From NCBI GenBank assembly GCA_023426265.1, contig JAFABA010000021.1, forward strand, positions 1 through 38,936: a stretch of 38,936 nt of DNA, read 5' to 3'. The stretch comes from Bacillota bacterium (lineage in GTDB: Bacteria > Bacillota > Clostridia > Christensenellales > CAG-138). Positions 8,068 to 17,306 of the stretch are shown here, one piece after another. The notes beneath the pieces were generated by a model that was given only the letters and a program-made list of their open reading frames with translations, had not been told where the DNA came from and searched no databases. The first letter of the stretch is position 1. Each line of letters begins with the position of its first letter. The position numbers and the translations under genes are program-made.

Positions 8068-9075
8068 TTAATAGTAATAATTGTTTCCGCCGATCGTTTT
8101 ATAGAACTCGCGGGAGGACCAATTCTGCCCCGACGAAGCGGACCGGAAATACATGACGCCCGCAGGGATCGTGCGGTTGCCGCCGTTGAATACCTCTTCC
8201 GCCGCGGCAAATGCCGCGCTGCTGGGCACGAGGCTCTCAAAGCTGCTGTAATTTACAACGGAAAACTGCCCGCTCCGGTAAACCTCTCGTTCCACGGAAC
8301 CGCCGAACCTGCTGGAGTTGCAGCGGTTATAGAGAACGCTTGCCATCGCGAGGAAACTTTCTTCCGACTGGTTTTTCCCTTCCGCGTAGATCAGTTTCGC
8401 AACAAGATAGATTTCGTCTTCCGTATAGTCGCCTTCCCCGCCTTCTTCAATTTCCGGTTCGGGCGTGGCTTCCGGCTCGTCCTCCTCTTCCACTTCCTCC
8501 TCCGGCTCCGGGGTTGGTTTGGGGGTGGGCTTCGGCGTAGGCTTGGGCGTAGGAGTCGGCGTCGAGATAGCGCCCACGCCTACAAATTCTTTGAGGATAA
8601 ATCCTTCGATATCGTCCGTTTCAATCTGATACCATTCATCGGTCTTCGCGGTAATGGTGACGATGGCGTGGTAGACAATTTCTCCCTTTTTATCGTACTC
8701 GGTGCCGGGGCCTTTACGTACGTTTACGTCATGCCCCTTGATGTACCCTTCCGTGTCCTTGATGTTCTCAAGGTCGTATTCGGGCGCAGGTTCCGGGGTG
8801 GGCTTTTGCGTGGGTTCCGGCGTAGGCGTGGCGGAGGGTGCGGGGCTGGCGCTCGGAGTGGGAGACGGAACCGATGCGGGAGTCGCCGTCGGGGTGGGAT
8901 GCGCGGCAACTTGCTCCGCTTCAAAAGGGGAAACGGTTGCGGAGGGTATCTCCAGCACGTCCACTGCGCTGTCTTCGGTATTCTGGATCGGGGCGGCGCT
9001 TTCCACGCTTGCCGAACAGCCAATCAAAAACAGCTGCAGGCAAACAAGCGCCGCTAAAATCCATCGCGTCCTCAT
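8068..9075 (-). CDS. lipoprotein with SH3 domain and SleB/CwlJ-type cell-wall hydrolase domain
   Basis: Predicted exported lipoprotein: basic N-terminus, hydrophobic core and lipobox LIGC at about residues 18-21. It continues with a Pro/Thr-rich linker, an SH3-like domain (about 110-170, containing VNVRKGPGTEYDKKG), a second linker built of TPKP repeats and an acidic Glu stretch, and a C-terminal hydrolase_2-type domain (IYLVAKLIYAEGKNQSEESF, MASVLYNR, then AGVMYFR). That domain is found in spore-cortex lytic enzymes SleB and CwlJ and in vegetative muramidases; the SH3 part suggests wall binding. Of two adjacent ATGs, the second (9075) has better spacing (5) from AAAGGAG. It lies where B. subtilis has codY and motility genes, is flanked on both sides by family A palindromes, and may be a local addition. 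A spore role is possible but not shown. Confidence 0.85.
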   Translation of the reverse strand: MRTRWILAALVCLQLFLIGCSASVESAAPIQNTEDSAVDVLEIPSATVSPFEAEQVAAHPTPTATPASVPSPTPSASPAPSATPTPEPTQKPTPEPAPEYDLENIKDTEGYIKGHDVNVRKGPGTEYDKKGEIVYHAIVTITAKTDEWYQIETDDIEGFILKEFVGVGAISTPTPTPKPTPKPTPKPTPEPEEEVEEEDEPEATPEPEIEEGGEGDYTEDEIYLVAKLIYAEGKNQSEESFLAMASVLYNRCNSSRFGGSVEREVYRSGQFSVVNYSSFESLVPSSAAFAAAEEVFNGGNRTIPAGVMYFRSASSGQNWSSREFYKTIGGNNYYY

Positions 9076-9096
9076 CATTTCTCCTTTGCGTATTGG

Positions 9097-9129
9097 CCGC
9101 CGGCAAAATCCACAGAACTTTGCCGGCGG
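9097..9129. repeat. palindromic repeat, family A copy 2, between hslU and the hydrolase gene
   Basis: Perfect 11-bp arms (CCGCCGGCAAA and its complement) around ATCCACAGAAC. The centre resembles the minus-strand centre of the 17307 copy (AAAGTCCACAGGACTTT), while both arms have changed together from TGAT/ATCA to CGGC/GCCG. No T run follows on the minus strand, so it is at best an imperfect terminator for hslVU. Confidence 0.65.
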
Positions 9130-9143
9130 GTTAGGCTTTGTAC

Positions 9144-10529
9144 TTATAATATATATTTCCGGAGGTCTTCGCTGACGTAGTTATCCGCCATGCGTTCCTT
9201 CACATAGGGGCCGTCTATGGTCAGTTCAAGGTCGGGGTATTCCCCGCCCGCCCGGAAGGAGATATCCTCCAAAAGAAGCTCCATAATGGTATGCAGCCGC
9301 CGCGCGCCGATGTTCTCCGTATTTTCGTTCGCGAGATAGGCGTACTTCGCCACGGCATCCAGCGCTTCGTCCGTGAAGTTGAGCATCAGGTGATCGGTCG
9401 CGAGCAGCGCCGCATACTGCTTGGTAATGGCGTTTTCCGGCTGCGTCAGGATGCGCTTATAATCCTCCTGCGTAAGCGCGCTCAGCTCCACGCGGATGGG
9501 GAAACGCCCCTGGAGTTCCGGAATAAGGTCCGAAACCTTGGCCACATGGAACGCGCCCGCGGCGATAAAGAGCATGTAATCGGTCTTGACCGGGCCGTAC
9601 TTCGTGTTGACGGTGGAGCCTTCCACAATGGGGAGTATATCCCGCTGCACGCCCTCGCGCGAGACGTCAGGTCCTCCGGAGGATGCGGCGCGCGCGCCCG
9701 CAATTTTATCGATTTCGTCGATAAATATAATTCCGTCCTGTTCGGCCTTTTCCACGGCCTCGCGTATGACTTCGTCCATATCGATGAGCTTGTCGGACTC
9801 TTCCTGCACTAAAATCCGCCGCGCTTCCTTTACGGGCACCTTGCGGTGCTTTTTCTTAGAGGGCAATATGCCGCCGATCATATCGTTGAGGTTCAGGTCG
9901 ATGCCCATGGCGATCATGGCGTCGCTGCCGGGGTTGCGTTCCTCCACCTCGACTTCCACGATCTCGTCTTCCAGCCGCCCTGCGCGAAGCTGCGCAAGCA
10001 CCGTTTCCCGGCGGGTAAAGTGCGTGCGCTTCTCCTCTTCCGTCATCTGCGGTTCCTGGGGCTGGCCCGCGCCCAACAGCAATTGCAGCGGGCTCTGCGG
10101 GGGCTGCGCTTCGCTTTTGCGCAGCGGCACAAGAAGGTCAACAAGGCGCAACTCGGCCGCAGCTTCCGCCATCATGCGGACTGCCTCCATGCGCTTTGCT
10201 TTGCACAGGCGGATGGAAGCCTCCACAAGATCGCGCACCATGGAGTCTACGTCCCGGCCCACGTAGCCGACTTCCGTAAACTTGGTGGCCTCCACCTTGA
10301 CAAAAGGCGCTTCCACTAACTTCGCCAACCGTCTTGCGATCTCCGTCTTACCCACGCCCGTGGGACCCATCATGATGATGTTTTTCGGCGTAATTTCTTC
10401 CCGCAGCTCGGGAGATAACAGGCTTCTGCGGTAGCGGTTGCGCAACGCGATGGCCACCGCCCGCTTTGCCTTGTTCTGGCCTATGATGTACTTATCCAAA
10501 GCATCTACAATCTGTTTGGGCGTCAGCAT
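9144..10529 (-). CDS. hslU: ATP-dependent protease ATPase subunit HslU (ClpY)
   Basis: AAA+ unfoldase that feeds substrates to the HslV peptidase. From the ATG at 10529 the 461-residue product begins LTPKQIVDALDKYIIGQ, has Walker A GPTGVGKT (about residues 55-62), a family-specific intermediate domain, Walker B IIFIDEIDK, GVQRDILPIVEGS and the arginine-finger segment LQGRFPIRVELSAL. The C-terminus DLRKYIL matches the tail that inserts between HslV subunits. The ORF could be extended upstream through hslV, but GGAGGAGGT sits 9 bases before this ATG and the gap from hslV is 4 bases, so the start is sure. Confidence 0.97.
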   Translation of the reverse strand: MLTPKQIVDALDKYIIGQNKAKRAVAIALRNRYRRSLLSPELREEITPKNIIMMGPTGVGKTEIARRLAKLVEAPFVKVEATKFTEVGYVGRDVDSMVRDLVEASIRLCKAKRMEAVRMMAEAAAELRLVDLLVPLRKSEAQPPQSPLQLLLGAGQPQEPQMTEEEKRTHFTRRETVLAQLRAGRLEDEIVEVEVEERNPGSDAMIAMGIDLNLNDMIGGILPSKKKHRKVPVKEARRILVQEESDKLIDMDEVIREAVEKAEQDGIIFIDEIDKIAGARAASSGGPDVSREGVQRDILPIVEGSTVNTKYGPVKTDYMLFIAAGAFHVAKVSDLIPELQGRFPIRVELSALTQEDYKRILTQPENAITKQYAALLATDHLMLNFTDEALDAVAKYAYLANENTENIGARRLHTIMELLLEDISFRAGGEYPDLELTIDGPYVKERMADNYVSEDLRKYIL

Positions 10530-10533
10530 TGCG

Positions 10534-11067
10534 TTATACCTCCTCCACCGTGATGTTGCCGTTGGTATATACGCAGATGTCGCCCGCGATCTTGAGCGCG
10601 CGTTCCGCGATCTCACGCGCGGGAAGTTCCGTATTTTCTTTGAGCGCCTTGGCGGCGGCAAGCGCGTACATGCCGCCAGAGCCGATCGCGGCAATGCCGT
10701 CGTCCGGGTCGATCACCTCGCCGGTGCCGGATATGACGAGCAGCTCATCCTTATCCGCTACAAGCAAAAGCGCCTGCAACTGCCGCAACGCCTTATCGCT
10801 GCGCCATTCCTGCGCTAGGGAGACCGCCGCGCGGGTAAGCCCGCCGCCGTACTGCTCCAGCTTCGCTTCAAATCGCTCGCAGAGCGAGAACGCATCCGCC
10901 ACCGAGCCGGCAAAACCGACCACGACTTTTCCGTGGTAGAGCCTGCGCACCTTTTTGGCGGTGCTTTTCATGACGACGGATTTTTCCAGGGTGACCTGTC
11001 CGTCCCCCGCAATCGCGCAAACGCCGTCTCGCCGGACGGCAAGTATCGTTGTACCTTCAAGTTCCAT
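10534..11067 (-). CDS. hslV: ATP-dependent protease peptidase subunit HslV (ClpQ)
   Basis: Proteasome-like threonine peptidase of the HslVU complex. The 177-residue product starts MELEGTTILAVRRDG; the catalytic Thr should be the first T of TTI, so a five-residue propeptide (MELEG) must be removed rather than Met alone. The core motif GDGQVTLEKSVVMKSTAKKVRRL and VVGFAGSVADAFSL are typical, as is IGSGGMYALAAAKAL. The ATG at 11067 has AAAGGA 8 bases upstream. Unlike the B. subtilis order there is no xerC (codV) gene before it. A candidate promoter lies at 11173-11202. Confidence 0.96.
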   Translation of the reverse strand: MELEGTTILAVRRDGVCAIAGDGQVTLEKSVVMKSTAKKVRRLYHGKVVVGFAGSVADAFSLCERFEAKLEQYGGGLTRAAVSLAQEWRSDKALRQLQALLLVADKDELLVISGTGEVIDPDDGIAAIGSGGMYALAAAKALKENTELPAREIAERALKIAGDICVYTNGNITVEEV

Positions 11068-11172
11068 GTTTTGATCCTTTCGACCTGACGCTTCAATTTT
11101 ACACATAATATGCCCTGATGATACCATACGGCGCCATATGCCGTACTATACCATCCATACTTCGGTGATTTT

Positions 11173-11202
11173 ATCATATCATATTTAAAATGCGCGTAAC
11201 AA
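11173..11202 (-). promoter_or_regulatory. candidate promoter for hslV-hslU
   Basis: Minus-strand -35 TTGTTA (11197-11202), 18-base spacer, -10 TATGAT (11173-11178). It lies in the 149-base gap between trmFO and hslV, which is AT-rich and also holds a TACGGC/GCCGTA hairpin around 11130-11150. The match is moderate. Confidence 0.4.
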
Positions 11203-11216
11203 AAAGGCCTGAAACC

Positions 11217-12524
11217 TTAACATTTCTTTTTCAAGTTATCCACGATTCCAAGGGCGCGTTCCGCCATTTTTTCATACCGCTCGGCTTTATTCCGCGGCGC
11301 GTCAGGGACCGGCTCCATAATGCCGTAGGTGACGTTCATGGGTTGGAAATCCCCGCCCGCGTATTCGCTTACATAATGTGCAAGCGCGCCGATGGCCGTT
11401 TCCCTTGTAAAATCAAGCGGTTCGAGCCCATGCAGCCTGTTCGCGAGATTGACGGCTGCGGCAAGCCCGCTCGAAGCGGACTCCACATACCCTTCCACCC
11501 CTGTGATTTGGCCCGCGAAATACAGGCCGGGACGGTCTTTCACCTGGTAGTCCCACCCGAGCAGGCCCGGAGAGCGAAGGAACGTATTGCGGTGCATCAC
11601 GCCGTAGCGCGCGAACTCCGCATTCTGCAAGCCCGGAATCATGCGGAACACGCGCCGCTGCTCGGAAAACGTGAGATTGGTCTGGAACCCCACCATGTTA
11701 TAGAGTGTGCCCGCCGCGTCATCCTGCCGGAGCTGCACCACGGCGTAGGGCTTCTTTCCATCTCCATGGGGATCAATGAGACCTACCGGCTTTAAAGGCC
11801 CGAACGCAAGCGTCTTTTCTCCGCGCTTTGCCATAACCTCCACCGGCATGCAGCCTTCAAACACGCGCGGCGTTTCAAACGCATGCAGTTCTACCGTTTC
11901 CGCGGAGATAAGTGCGCGATAAAAGACGTAATATTCCTCTCGGGTCATGGGGCAGTTCAAGTAATCATCTCCCCGTTCATAGCGGGAAGCGCGGAATACG
12001 GTATTATAATCGAGTGTGTCGGCGAGCAGTACGGGCGCCGCCGCGTCATAAAAATGCAGGCTTGCACCCAAACTCTCCTCGATGGCAGAAAACAAAAGCC
12101 CTGCGGTGAGCGGGCCGGTCGCGATGATGGCGGGCGGCTCCGGCAGGGAGGTCACCTCGCCAGTAATAACTGTAATGTTGGGATGCGTTCGGATGACGTT
12201 TGTGATATAGTCTGAGAACCCTACCCTGTCTACCGCAAGCGCGCCGCCCGCAGGCACGCGCGTGGCGTCCGCGGCGCGAAGTATCAGAGAATTGAAGCGT
12301 CTTAATTCTTCCTTTAACAGGCCGACGGCGTTTTGCAGCCGGTCCGACCGGAGCGAATTGGAGCAGACAAGCTCCGCGAACGTGTCGCTCGCATGCGCGG
12401 GCGAACGGCTGACGGGCTTCATTTCATAAAGATGGACAAAGATTCCCTGCTCGGCAAGCTGATACGCCGCCTCGCACCCCGCAAGCCCCGCGCCGATTAC
12501 CGCGGCGCCATGCTCACTCGGCAT
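11217..12524 (-). CDS. trmFO: FAD/folate-dependent tRNA (uracil-54-C5)-methyltransferase TrmFO
   Basis: TrmFO makes ribothymidine at tRNA position 54 with methylene-tetrahydrofolate as carbon source and FAD as reductant. The FAD-binding GAGLAGCEAAYQLAEQG lies near the N-terminus, ELVCSNSLRS contains one of the conserved cysteines, and LNCPMTREEYYVFYRAL holds the second; the C-terminal part includes LYFAGQITGVEGYVES. The 435-residue start at the ATG 12524 overlaps the end of topA by 11 bases and follows AAAGGA. The gene pair topA-trmFO is widely conserved in Bacillota. Confidence 0.97.
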   Translation of the reverse strand: MPSEHGAAVIGAGLAGCEAAYQLAEQGIFVHLYEMKPVSRSPAHASDTFAELVCSNSLRSDRLQNAVGLLKEELRRFNSLILRAADATRVPAGGALAVDRVGFSDYITNVIRTHPNITVITGEVTSLPEPPAIIATGPLTAGLLFSAIEESLGASLHFYDAAAPVLLADTLDYNTVFRASRYERGDDYLNCPMTREEYYVFYRALISAETVELHAFETPRVFEGCMPVEVMAKRGEKTLAFGPLKPVGLIDPHGDGKKPYAVVQLRQDDAAGTLYNMVGFQTNLTFSEQRRVFRMIPGLQNAEFARYGVMHRNTFLRSPGLLGWDYQVKDRPGLYFAGQITGVEGYVESASSGLAAAVNLANRLHGLEPLDFTRETAIGALAHYVSEYAGGDFQPMNVTYGIMEPVPDAPRNKAERYEKMAERALGIVDNLKKKC

Positions 12525-14613
12525 CGTCTTTATCCTTTTTGTTGCGCAGGATATGGCCGCAATCCTTGTTGGTACATACGACATAGCTGCCCTTGGGGCT
12601 TGCCTTTTGCACCATCATGGACTTGCACTTGGGGCATTGCTCCGCTACCGGCTTATCCCAGGAAACAAAGCTGCACTCTGGGTATTTTTCGCAGCCGTAG
12701 AACGCTTTGCCGCGCTTTGTTTTGCGCTTGATGAGCGCGCCGCCGCACTGCGGGCACGGAATATCGATTTTTTCCAAGATGGGCTTGGTGTTACGGCATT
12801 CCGGGAAATTGGGGCAGGCCAGGAATTTACCGAAGCGCCCCATTTTATACACCATCATGGAACCGCATTTCTCGCAGGGAATGTCCGAGACCTCGTCGGG
12901 TATAACGACCTTTTCAATGCTTGAGGACGCCTTTTCTACAGTCTGTATGAAGGGTGTATAGAACTCGCGCAGGACGTCCTCGCCCTGGGCAGAGCCTTCC
13001 TCCACATGGTCGAGCTTTTCTTCCATATCCGCCGTGAAGGCGACATCCACGATATCCTGGAAATTCTCCTTCATCAGCTGCGTTACCACAAAGCCAAGCT
13101 CGGTGGGAATCAACAGCTTCTTTTCCCGCATGACATACCCGCGCTCAATGATGGTGGAAATGGTGGGCGAATACGTGCTGGGGCGGCCGATACCCTTTTC
13201 TTCCAGAGCGCGTACCAAGGACGCTTCCGTAAAACGCGGCGGCGGCTGGGTGAAGCGCTGCTCGCTGTCCACTTTCTTTAATAAGAAGGCATCGCCCGTA
13301 TCGATCTGCGGCAGCGTGACTTCCTTTTCCTGCGCGTCGTCCCGGCTTTCGGTGTAGATGATTGTGAAGCCGTCGAACAGCGTGCGCACGCCCACCGCGC
13401 GGAACGTGCATCCGTTCGCGTCGATGGTGACGGTGTTCGTTTCAAAGCGCGCCTCGGCCATCTGGCTGGCCAGGAAGCGTTCGTATATGAGCTTGTAGAG
13501 CTTATACTGATCGTTGGAAAGCGACGCTTTTACCATTGCTGGCGTATTCGCCAAATCCGTGGGGCGTATGGCTTCATGCGCGTCCTGCGCGCCCGCCCGG
13601 CCCTTGTAGATATTGGGTTTTTCCGGCGCATACTGTGCGCCGTAGAAAGAAAGGATATGCTCCTTGGCCTGCACCTGCGCTTCCTGGGCAACGCGTACGG
13701 AATCCGTACGGATGTAGGTCACAAGGCCGGTCGCGCCCTTCCCCTGCAGCTCCACGCCTTCATACAGCTGCTGCGCCACAAGCATGGTACGCTTGGTGGT
13801 AAAGCCAAGCTTTCTTGAGGCTTCCTGCTGCAGGCTGCTGGTGGTAAAGGGCGGCGCCGCATGCCGCGTCTTTTGGCCGATCTTTACGTCCGTGGCCTTA
13901 AACTCGGCTTTGTCGATGCGCTTTAATATTTCGTCCGCGGCTTCCTTATTCGGGATATCCGCTTTCTTGCCGTCAAAGCCGTAGAATTTGGCCTCGAAAA
14001 CTTTCTTGCCGCGCTTTTCGGAAAGCTGTACCTCGATGGTCCAGTATTCCTCGGGGGTAAAATCCAGTACCTCCTGCTCGCGGTCGCATATAATGCGGGT
14101 GGCGACGGACTGCACGCGCCCCGCGGAAAGACCCTTCCTTACCTTGGCCCAGAGTATGGGGCTGATTTTATAACCCACAAACCGGTCCAGGATACGGCGC
14201 GCCTGCTGCGCGTCCACCAAACGAAGATCCACCGAGCGCGCATTCTTTAAGGAATTCTTCACGGCGGTGGATGTGATTTCGTTGAACACGATACGGCATT
14301 TGGACGTTTCGTCCAGCTTCAATATCTGCGCTAAATGCCAGGAAATCGCCTCGCCCTCACGGTCAGGGTCGGTTGCGAGGTAGACCTTTTTTGCGCTCTT
14401 TGCTTCCCGGCGGATGCGGTCCAATACCTCCCCCCTGCCGCGCAGCGTGATGTATTTGGGGGTAAAGCGATGCTCCACATCCACGCCAAGCTGGCTCTTG
14501 GGAAGATCCCGCACATGGCCGTTGGAAGCGAGCACCTTAAAATTCTTTCCTAAAAATTTCTCTATCGTTTTTGCCTTTGCGGGCGACTCTACGATAACCA
14601 GGGTATCTGCCAT
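12514..14613 (-). CDS. topA: DNA topoisomerase I
   Basis: Type IA topoisomerase relaxing negative supercoils. The 699 residues have the Toprim domain (VIVESPAKAKTIEKFLG, later ATDPDREGEAISWHLA), the active-site tyrosine in VTYIRTDSVRV (about residue 300), GRPSTYSPTISTI, and three C-terminal zinc ribbons (CEKCGSMM with CPNFPEC; CPQCGGAL with CEKYPEC; CPKCKSMM with CTNKDC). Length and domain order are standard. GGAGG lies 10 bases before the ATG. It sits between dprA and trmFO as in most Bacillota. Confidence 0.98.
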   Translation of the reverse strand: MADTLVIVESPAKAKTIEKFLGKNFKVLASNGHVRDLPKSQLGVDVEHRFTPKYITLRGRGEVLDRIRREAKSAKKVYLATDPDREGEAISWHLAQILKLDETSKCRIVFNEITSTAVKNSLKNARSVDLRLVDAQQARRILDRFVGYKISPILWAKVRKGLSAGRVQSVATRIICDREQEVLDFTPEEYWTIEVQLSEKRGKKVFEAKFYGFDGKKADIPNKEAADEILKRIDKAEFKATDVKIGQKTRHAAPPFTTSSLQQEASRKLGFTTKRTMLVAQQLYEGVELQGKGATGLVTYIRTDSVRVAQEAQVQAKEHILSFYGAQYAPEKPNIYKGRAGAQDAHEAIRPTDLANTPAMVKASLSNDQYKLYKLIYERFLASQMAEARFETNTVTIDANGCTFRAVGVRTLFDGFTIIYTESRDDAQEKEVTLPQIDTGDAFLLKKVDSEQRFTQPPPRFTEASLVRALEEKGIGRPSTYSPTISTIIERGYVMREKKLLIPTELGFVVTQLMKENFQDIVDVAFTADMEEKLDHVEEGSAQGEDVLREFYTPFIQTVEKASSSIEKVVIPDEVSDIPCEKCGSMMVYKMGRFGKFLACPNFPECRNTKPILEKIDIPCPQCGGALIKRKTKRGKAFYGCEKYPECSFVSWDKPVAEQCPKCKSMMVQKASPKGSYVVCTNKDCGHILRNKKDKDDAE

Positions 14614-14642
14614 TCCTTATCCTCCGTTTCGGGCAAAATTGC

Positions 14643-15752
14643 CTAAAGACCGAATACTCTGCCCGGTAACTGCTTAATTATTCCCGAAAACTGTAATGAT
14701 GTCAAGTTTGAATTTACCTCTGAGACGGACATCGACAAGAGTTCACATATTTCGTCGGCGCTCTTTTCACCTTTGCGAAGCAAGTCCACCACCTGCAGCT
14801 GCGTCTGCGTCAGGCCGGAAATGTCGGGCGCTTCCACCGCTTTAGGCGCCTCATCCGTAATGCCGTATTCGCACAGGATATCCATGGCGCAGAATACGGG
14901 CTTCGCTTCCCCCCGCTGAATGAGCCCGTTCGGCCCTACGCTGCTTTCATCCGTAATGCGGCCGGGTACCGCGAACAGGTCCCGGTTCTGGTCCAGCGCA
15001 TGGTTGGCGGTGATTGTCGTTCCGCTCCGGCTTGCCGCCTCCACCACTACGACGCCGCGGCTTAAGCCGCTGATGACACGGTTGCGGATAGGGAAGTTTT
15101 CCCGGTTCGGCTTCGTTCCGGGCAGAAACTCGGACACGACCGCGCCGCGCTCTATGATTTCATAATAAAGCCGCGCGTTGGAACTTGGGTATATGACGTC
15201 GATGCCGCTGCCCAGTACCGCAAGCGTTGGGAGTTCCGCACCCTCGCACCGCAGCGCTCCCACATGCGCCGCGCCGTCGATGCCTGCCGCCATGCCGGAA
15301 ACCACAGTCGCGCCGTGTTTTGCGAGTTCCTGCCCAAAATGCAGCGCCACCGCCTCGCCGTAGGCGGTGTGCTTGCGCATGCCGACCATCGCGATGGGAA
15401 GCGGGATTTCTTCGGGCAGCCTGCCCCGTACATATAGTATGGCGGGCGGATGGCGGATTTCCTTTAACAGCGCCGGGTATTCCTCTGAAAATAACGACAC
15501 AATCTCCGCTTTATTTTCCTTTACCCACAGGATGTACCGTTCTACCTCTTCTTCCTTTGCCAGCGCGCAGAGCTTCCCCGCAAACGCCTGCCCCCACTGC
15601 GTAAATGCGGATACAGTCCCCTTTTGCGCAAGCTCATACACCACGCTCGGCGTGCGGTAACGCGCCATCAGCTGCGAAAACAGCAGCGCATGCGCCCCTG
15701 TTGCATGGTGCAGCCACAAGCAAAGCTCTTCCTCACGCGTATAGGTCTTCAT
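14643..15752 (-). CDS. dprA: DNA-processing protein DprA (Smf)
   Basis: DprA loads RecA on incoming single-stranded DNA during transformation. The 369-residue protein has a helical N-terminal region, the Rossmann-type DNA-binding domain (AMVGMRKHTAYG, VVSGMAAGIDGAAHVGAL, TLAVLGSGIDVIYPSSN, then FPIRNRVISGLSRGVVVVEA and SGTTITANHALDQNRDLFAVPG) and a C-terminal winged-helix-like part (TQTQLQVVDLLRKGEKSADEI). The usual SR of the VGSR motif reads MR here. It begins 1 base after comM, with GGAGG inside the end of comM, so the two are surely cotranscribed. Confidence 0.96.
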   Translation of the reverse strand: MKTYTREEELCLWLHHATGAHALLFSQLMARYRTPSVVYELAQKGTVSAFTQWGQAFAGKLCALAKEEEVERYILWVKENKAEIVSLFSEEYPALLKEIRHPPAILYVRGRLPEEIPLPIAMVGMRKHTAYGEAVALHFGQELAKHGATVVSGMAAGIDGAAHVGALRCEGAELPTLAVLGSGIDVIYPSSNARLYYEIIERGAVVSEFLPGTKPNRENFPIRNRVISGLSRGVVVVEAASRSGTTITANHALDQNRDLFAVPGRITDESSVGPNGLIQRGEAKPVFCAMDILCEYGITDEAPKAVEAPDISGLTQTQLQVVDLLRKGEKSADEICELLSMSVSEVNSNLTSLQFSGIIKQLPGRVFGL

Positions 15753-15753
15753 T

Positions 15754-17283
15754 TTAACCTCCGAAATTGTGGGAATCCAGGCTGCGGTATTGGATCGCTT
15801 CCGCGATGTGCGTGCTCAAAATATGTTCCTCCCCCTCAATATCGGCAATTGTGCGCCCAACCTTTAGGATACGGTTGTAGGCGCGGGCACTCAGGCGCAG
15901 GGAAGAAAACGCCTGCTTGAGTAACGCCTCCGAATTTGTGTCAAGCACGCAGTAGGTTTTAAGGAGCCGGTTAGGAAGCTGGGCGTTGAAGAATATGCCT
16001 TCTTTTTGGTAGCGTTCGCGCTGGATATTTCTTGCCTTGTTGACGCGCGCGCGGATGGCGGCGGAAGGCTCGCCGGATGACTTGCTTGCGATATCGGAAT
16101 AGCCTACCTCGGACATTTCCACGTTAATGTCTATTCGATCGAGTAAAGGCCCGGAAATTTTGCCCTGATAGCGCTGGATCTCGAACGGCGTGCAGCGGCA
16201 AGGCGAAATGCGGGAGCCGTAGTTGCCGCACGGGCAGGGGTTCATGGCGGCGACCAGCATGAAATCCGCAGGATATGTAGCATTGGCGGTCGCCCGCGTG
16301 ATGGTGACGACGCCGTCCTCCAGCGGCTGGCGCAGCGCCTCCAGTACATCCTTTCTGAATTCCGGCAGCTCGTCCAGAAACAGCACGCCGTAATGCGCCA
16401 GGCTGATTTCCCCCGGCAGCGCGCGCTGTCCGCCGCCGATCAAGGCTGCGGCGGAAGCGCCGTGGTGCGGAGAGCGAAACGGGCGTTCCTTGATGATGCC
16501 GCCGCATTCGCGCGTATTACCCACCACGGAATGTATTTTTGTGATTTCCAATGCTTCTTCAAACGTAAGATCGGGCAATATGGAAGGGATGCTGCGCGCC
16601 AGCATGGTCTTGCCGGAGCCTGGCGTGCCGATCAACAAAAGATTATGCCCGCCCGCCACAGCGATCTCCGCCGCACGCTTGGCGCTCTGCTGTCCCTTGA
16701 TTTCAGAGAAGTCGGCCGAGTGGACGACATTCATGGCGTCCCAGACTTTTTCGGGATATACGGCAAACGGCGCGTCGCCCCTTAAGAACTCCACCGCCTG
16801 CCGCAGGGTCTTAACCGGCAGGACTTCCGCACCTGTAATATAAGCGGCCTCTTCCGCGTTCCCCTCCGGCAGCACGATGCTCTTTGCGCCGTGGGCGAAC
16901 GCGTCTATCACCATGGGCAGCACGCCGTCTATGGCGCGAACGGCGCCGTCGAGCCCAAGCTCGCCTAAAAACAACAGGTCCTTCGTCTTTTCCGGCGGGA
17001 TCTGCCCGGCCGCTTCCAGCAGGCCTACCGCAATGGGCAGGTCGTAGACCGAGCCTTCTTTTTTCAAGTCTGCCGGGGCGAGGTTAACGGTGATGCGGTT
17101 GACCGGAAACGCGAAGCCGCTGTTCTTGATGGCGGCGCGCACCCGCTCGCGGGATTCGCGCACGGCGGCGTCCGGCAGACCGACCGTTTCAAAGGCGGGC
17201 AGACCGTTTGCGATATCCACCTGAACCTGCACGGAAAACCCGGAGATGCCGTTGAGCCCATAGCTTTGAATGCTGGAAAGCAA
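15754..17283 (-). CDS. comM: ComM/YifB-family AAA+ ATPase (Mg chelatase-like)
   Basis: Helicase-like ATPase; in Vibrio and Haemophilus ComM drives branch migration during transformation, and the pairing with dprA fits. Domain order over 509 residues: S5/Lon-like N-terminal domain (GLNGISGFSVQVQVDIANG, FETVGLPDAAVRESRERVRAAI), AAA+ core with Walker A GTPGSGKTM and Walker B GVLFLDELPEF, sensor AAMNPCPCGNYG, and a Mg-chelatase C-terminal domain (SARAYNRILKVGRTIADIEG). The start is TTG at 17283, preceded by AGGGGG at 7-base spacing; no better start exists. Confidence 0.95.
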   Translation of the reverse strand: MLSSIQSYGLNGISGFSVQVQVDIANGLPAFETVGLPDAAVRESRERVRAAIKNSGFAFPVNRITVNLAPADLKKEGSVYDLPIAVGLLEAAGQIPPEKTKDLLFLGELGLDGAVRAIDGVLPMVIDAFAHGAKSIVLPEGNAEEAAYITGAEVLPVKTLRQAVEFLRGDAPFAVYPEKVWDAMNVVHSADFSEIKGQQSAKRAAEIAVAGGHNLLLIGTPGSGKTMLARSIPSILPDLTFEEALEITKIHSVVGNTRECGGIIKERPFRSPHHGASAAALIGGGQRALPGEISLAHYGVLFLDELPEFRKDVLEALRQPLEDGVVTITRATANATYPADFMLVAAMNPCPCGNYGSRISPCRCTPFEIQRYQGKISGPLLDRIDINVEMSEVGYSDIASKSSGEPSAAIRARVNKARNIQRERYQKEGIFFNAQLPNRLLKTYCVLDTNSEALLKQAFSSLRLSARAYNRILKVGRTIADIEGEEHILSTHIAEAIQYRSLDSHNFGG

Positions 17284-17306
17284 GCAGTTACCCCCTATTT
17301 CTCATG

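Noticed and set aside
7978..9057. Long plus-strand frame of 359 codons opposite the hydrolase gene
   Set aside because: It is the mirror of a Pro/Thr/Glu-rich coding sequence; the product is Arg/Gly low-complexity with no ribosome site and no recognisable domain.
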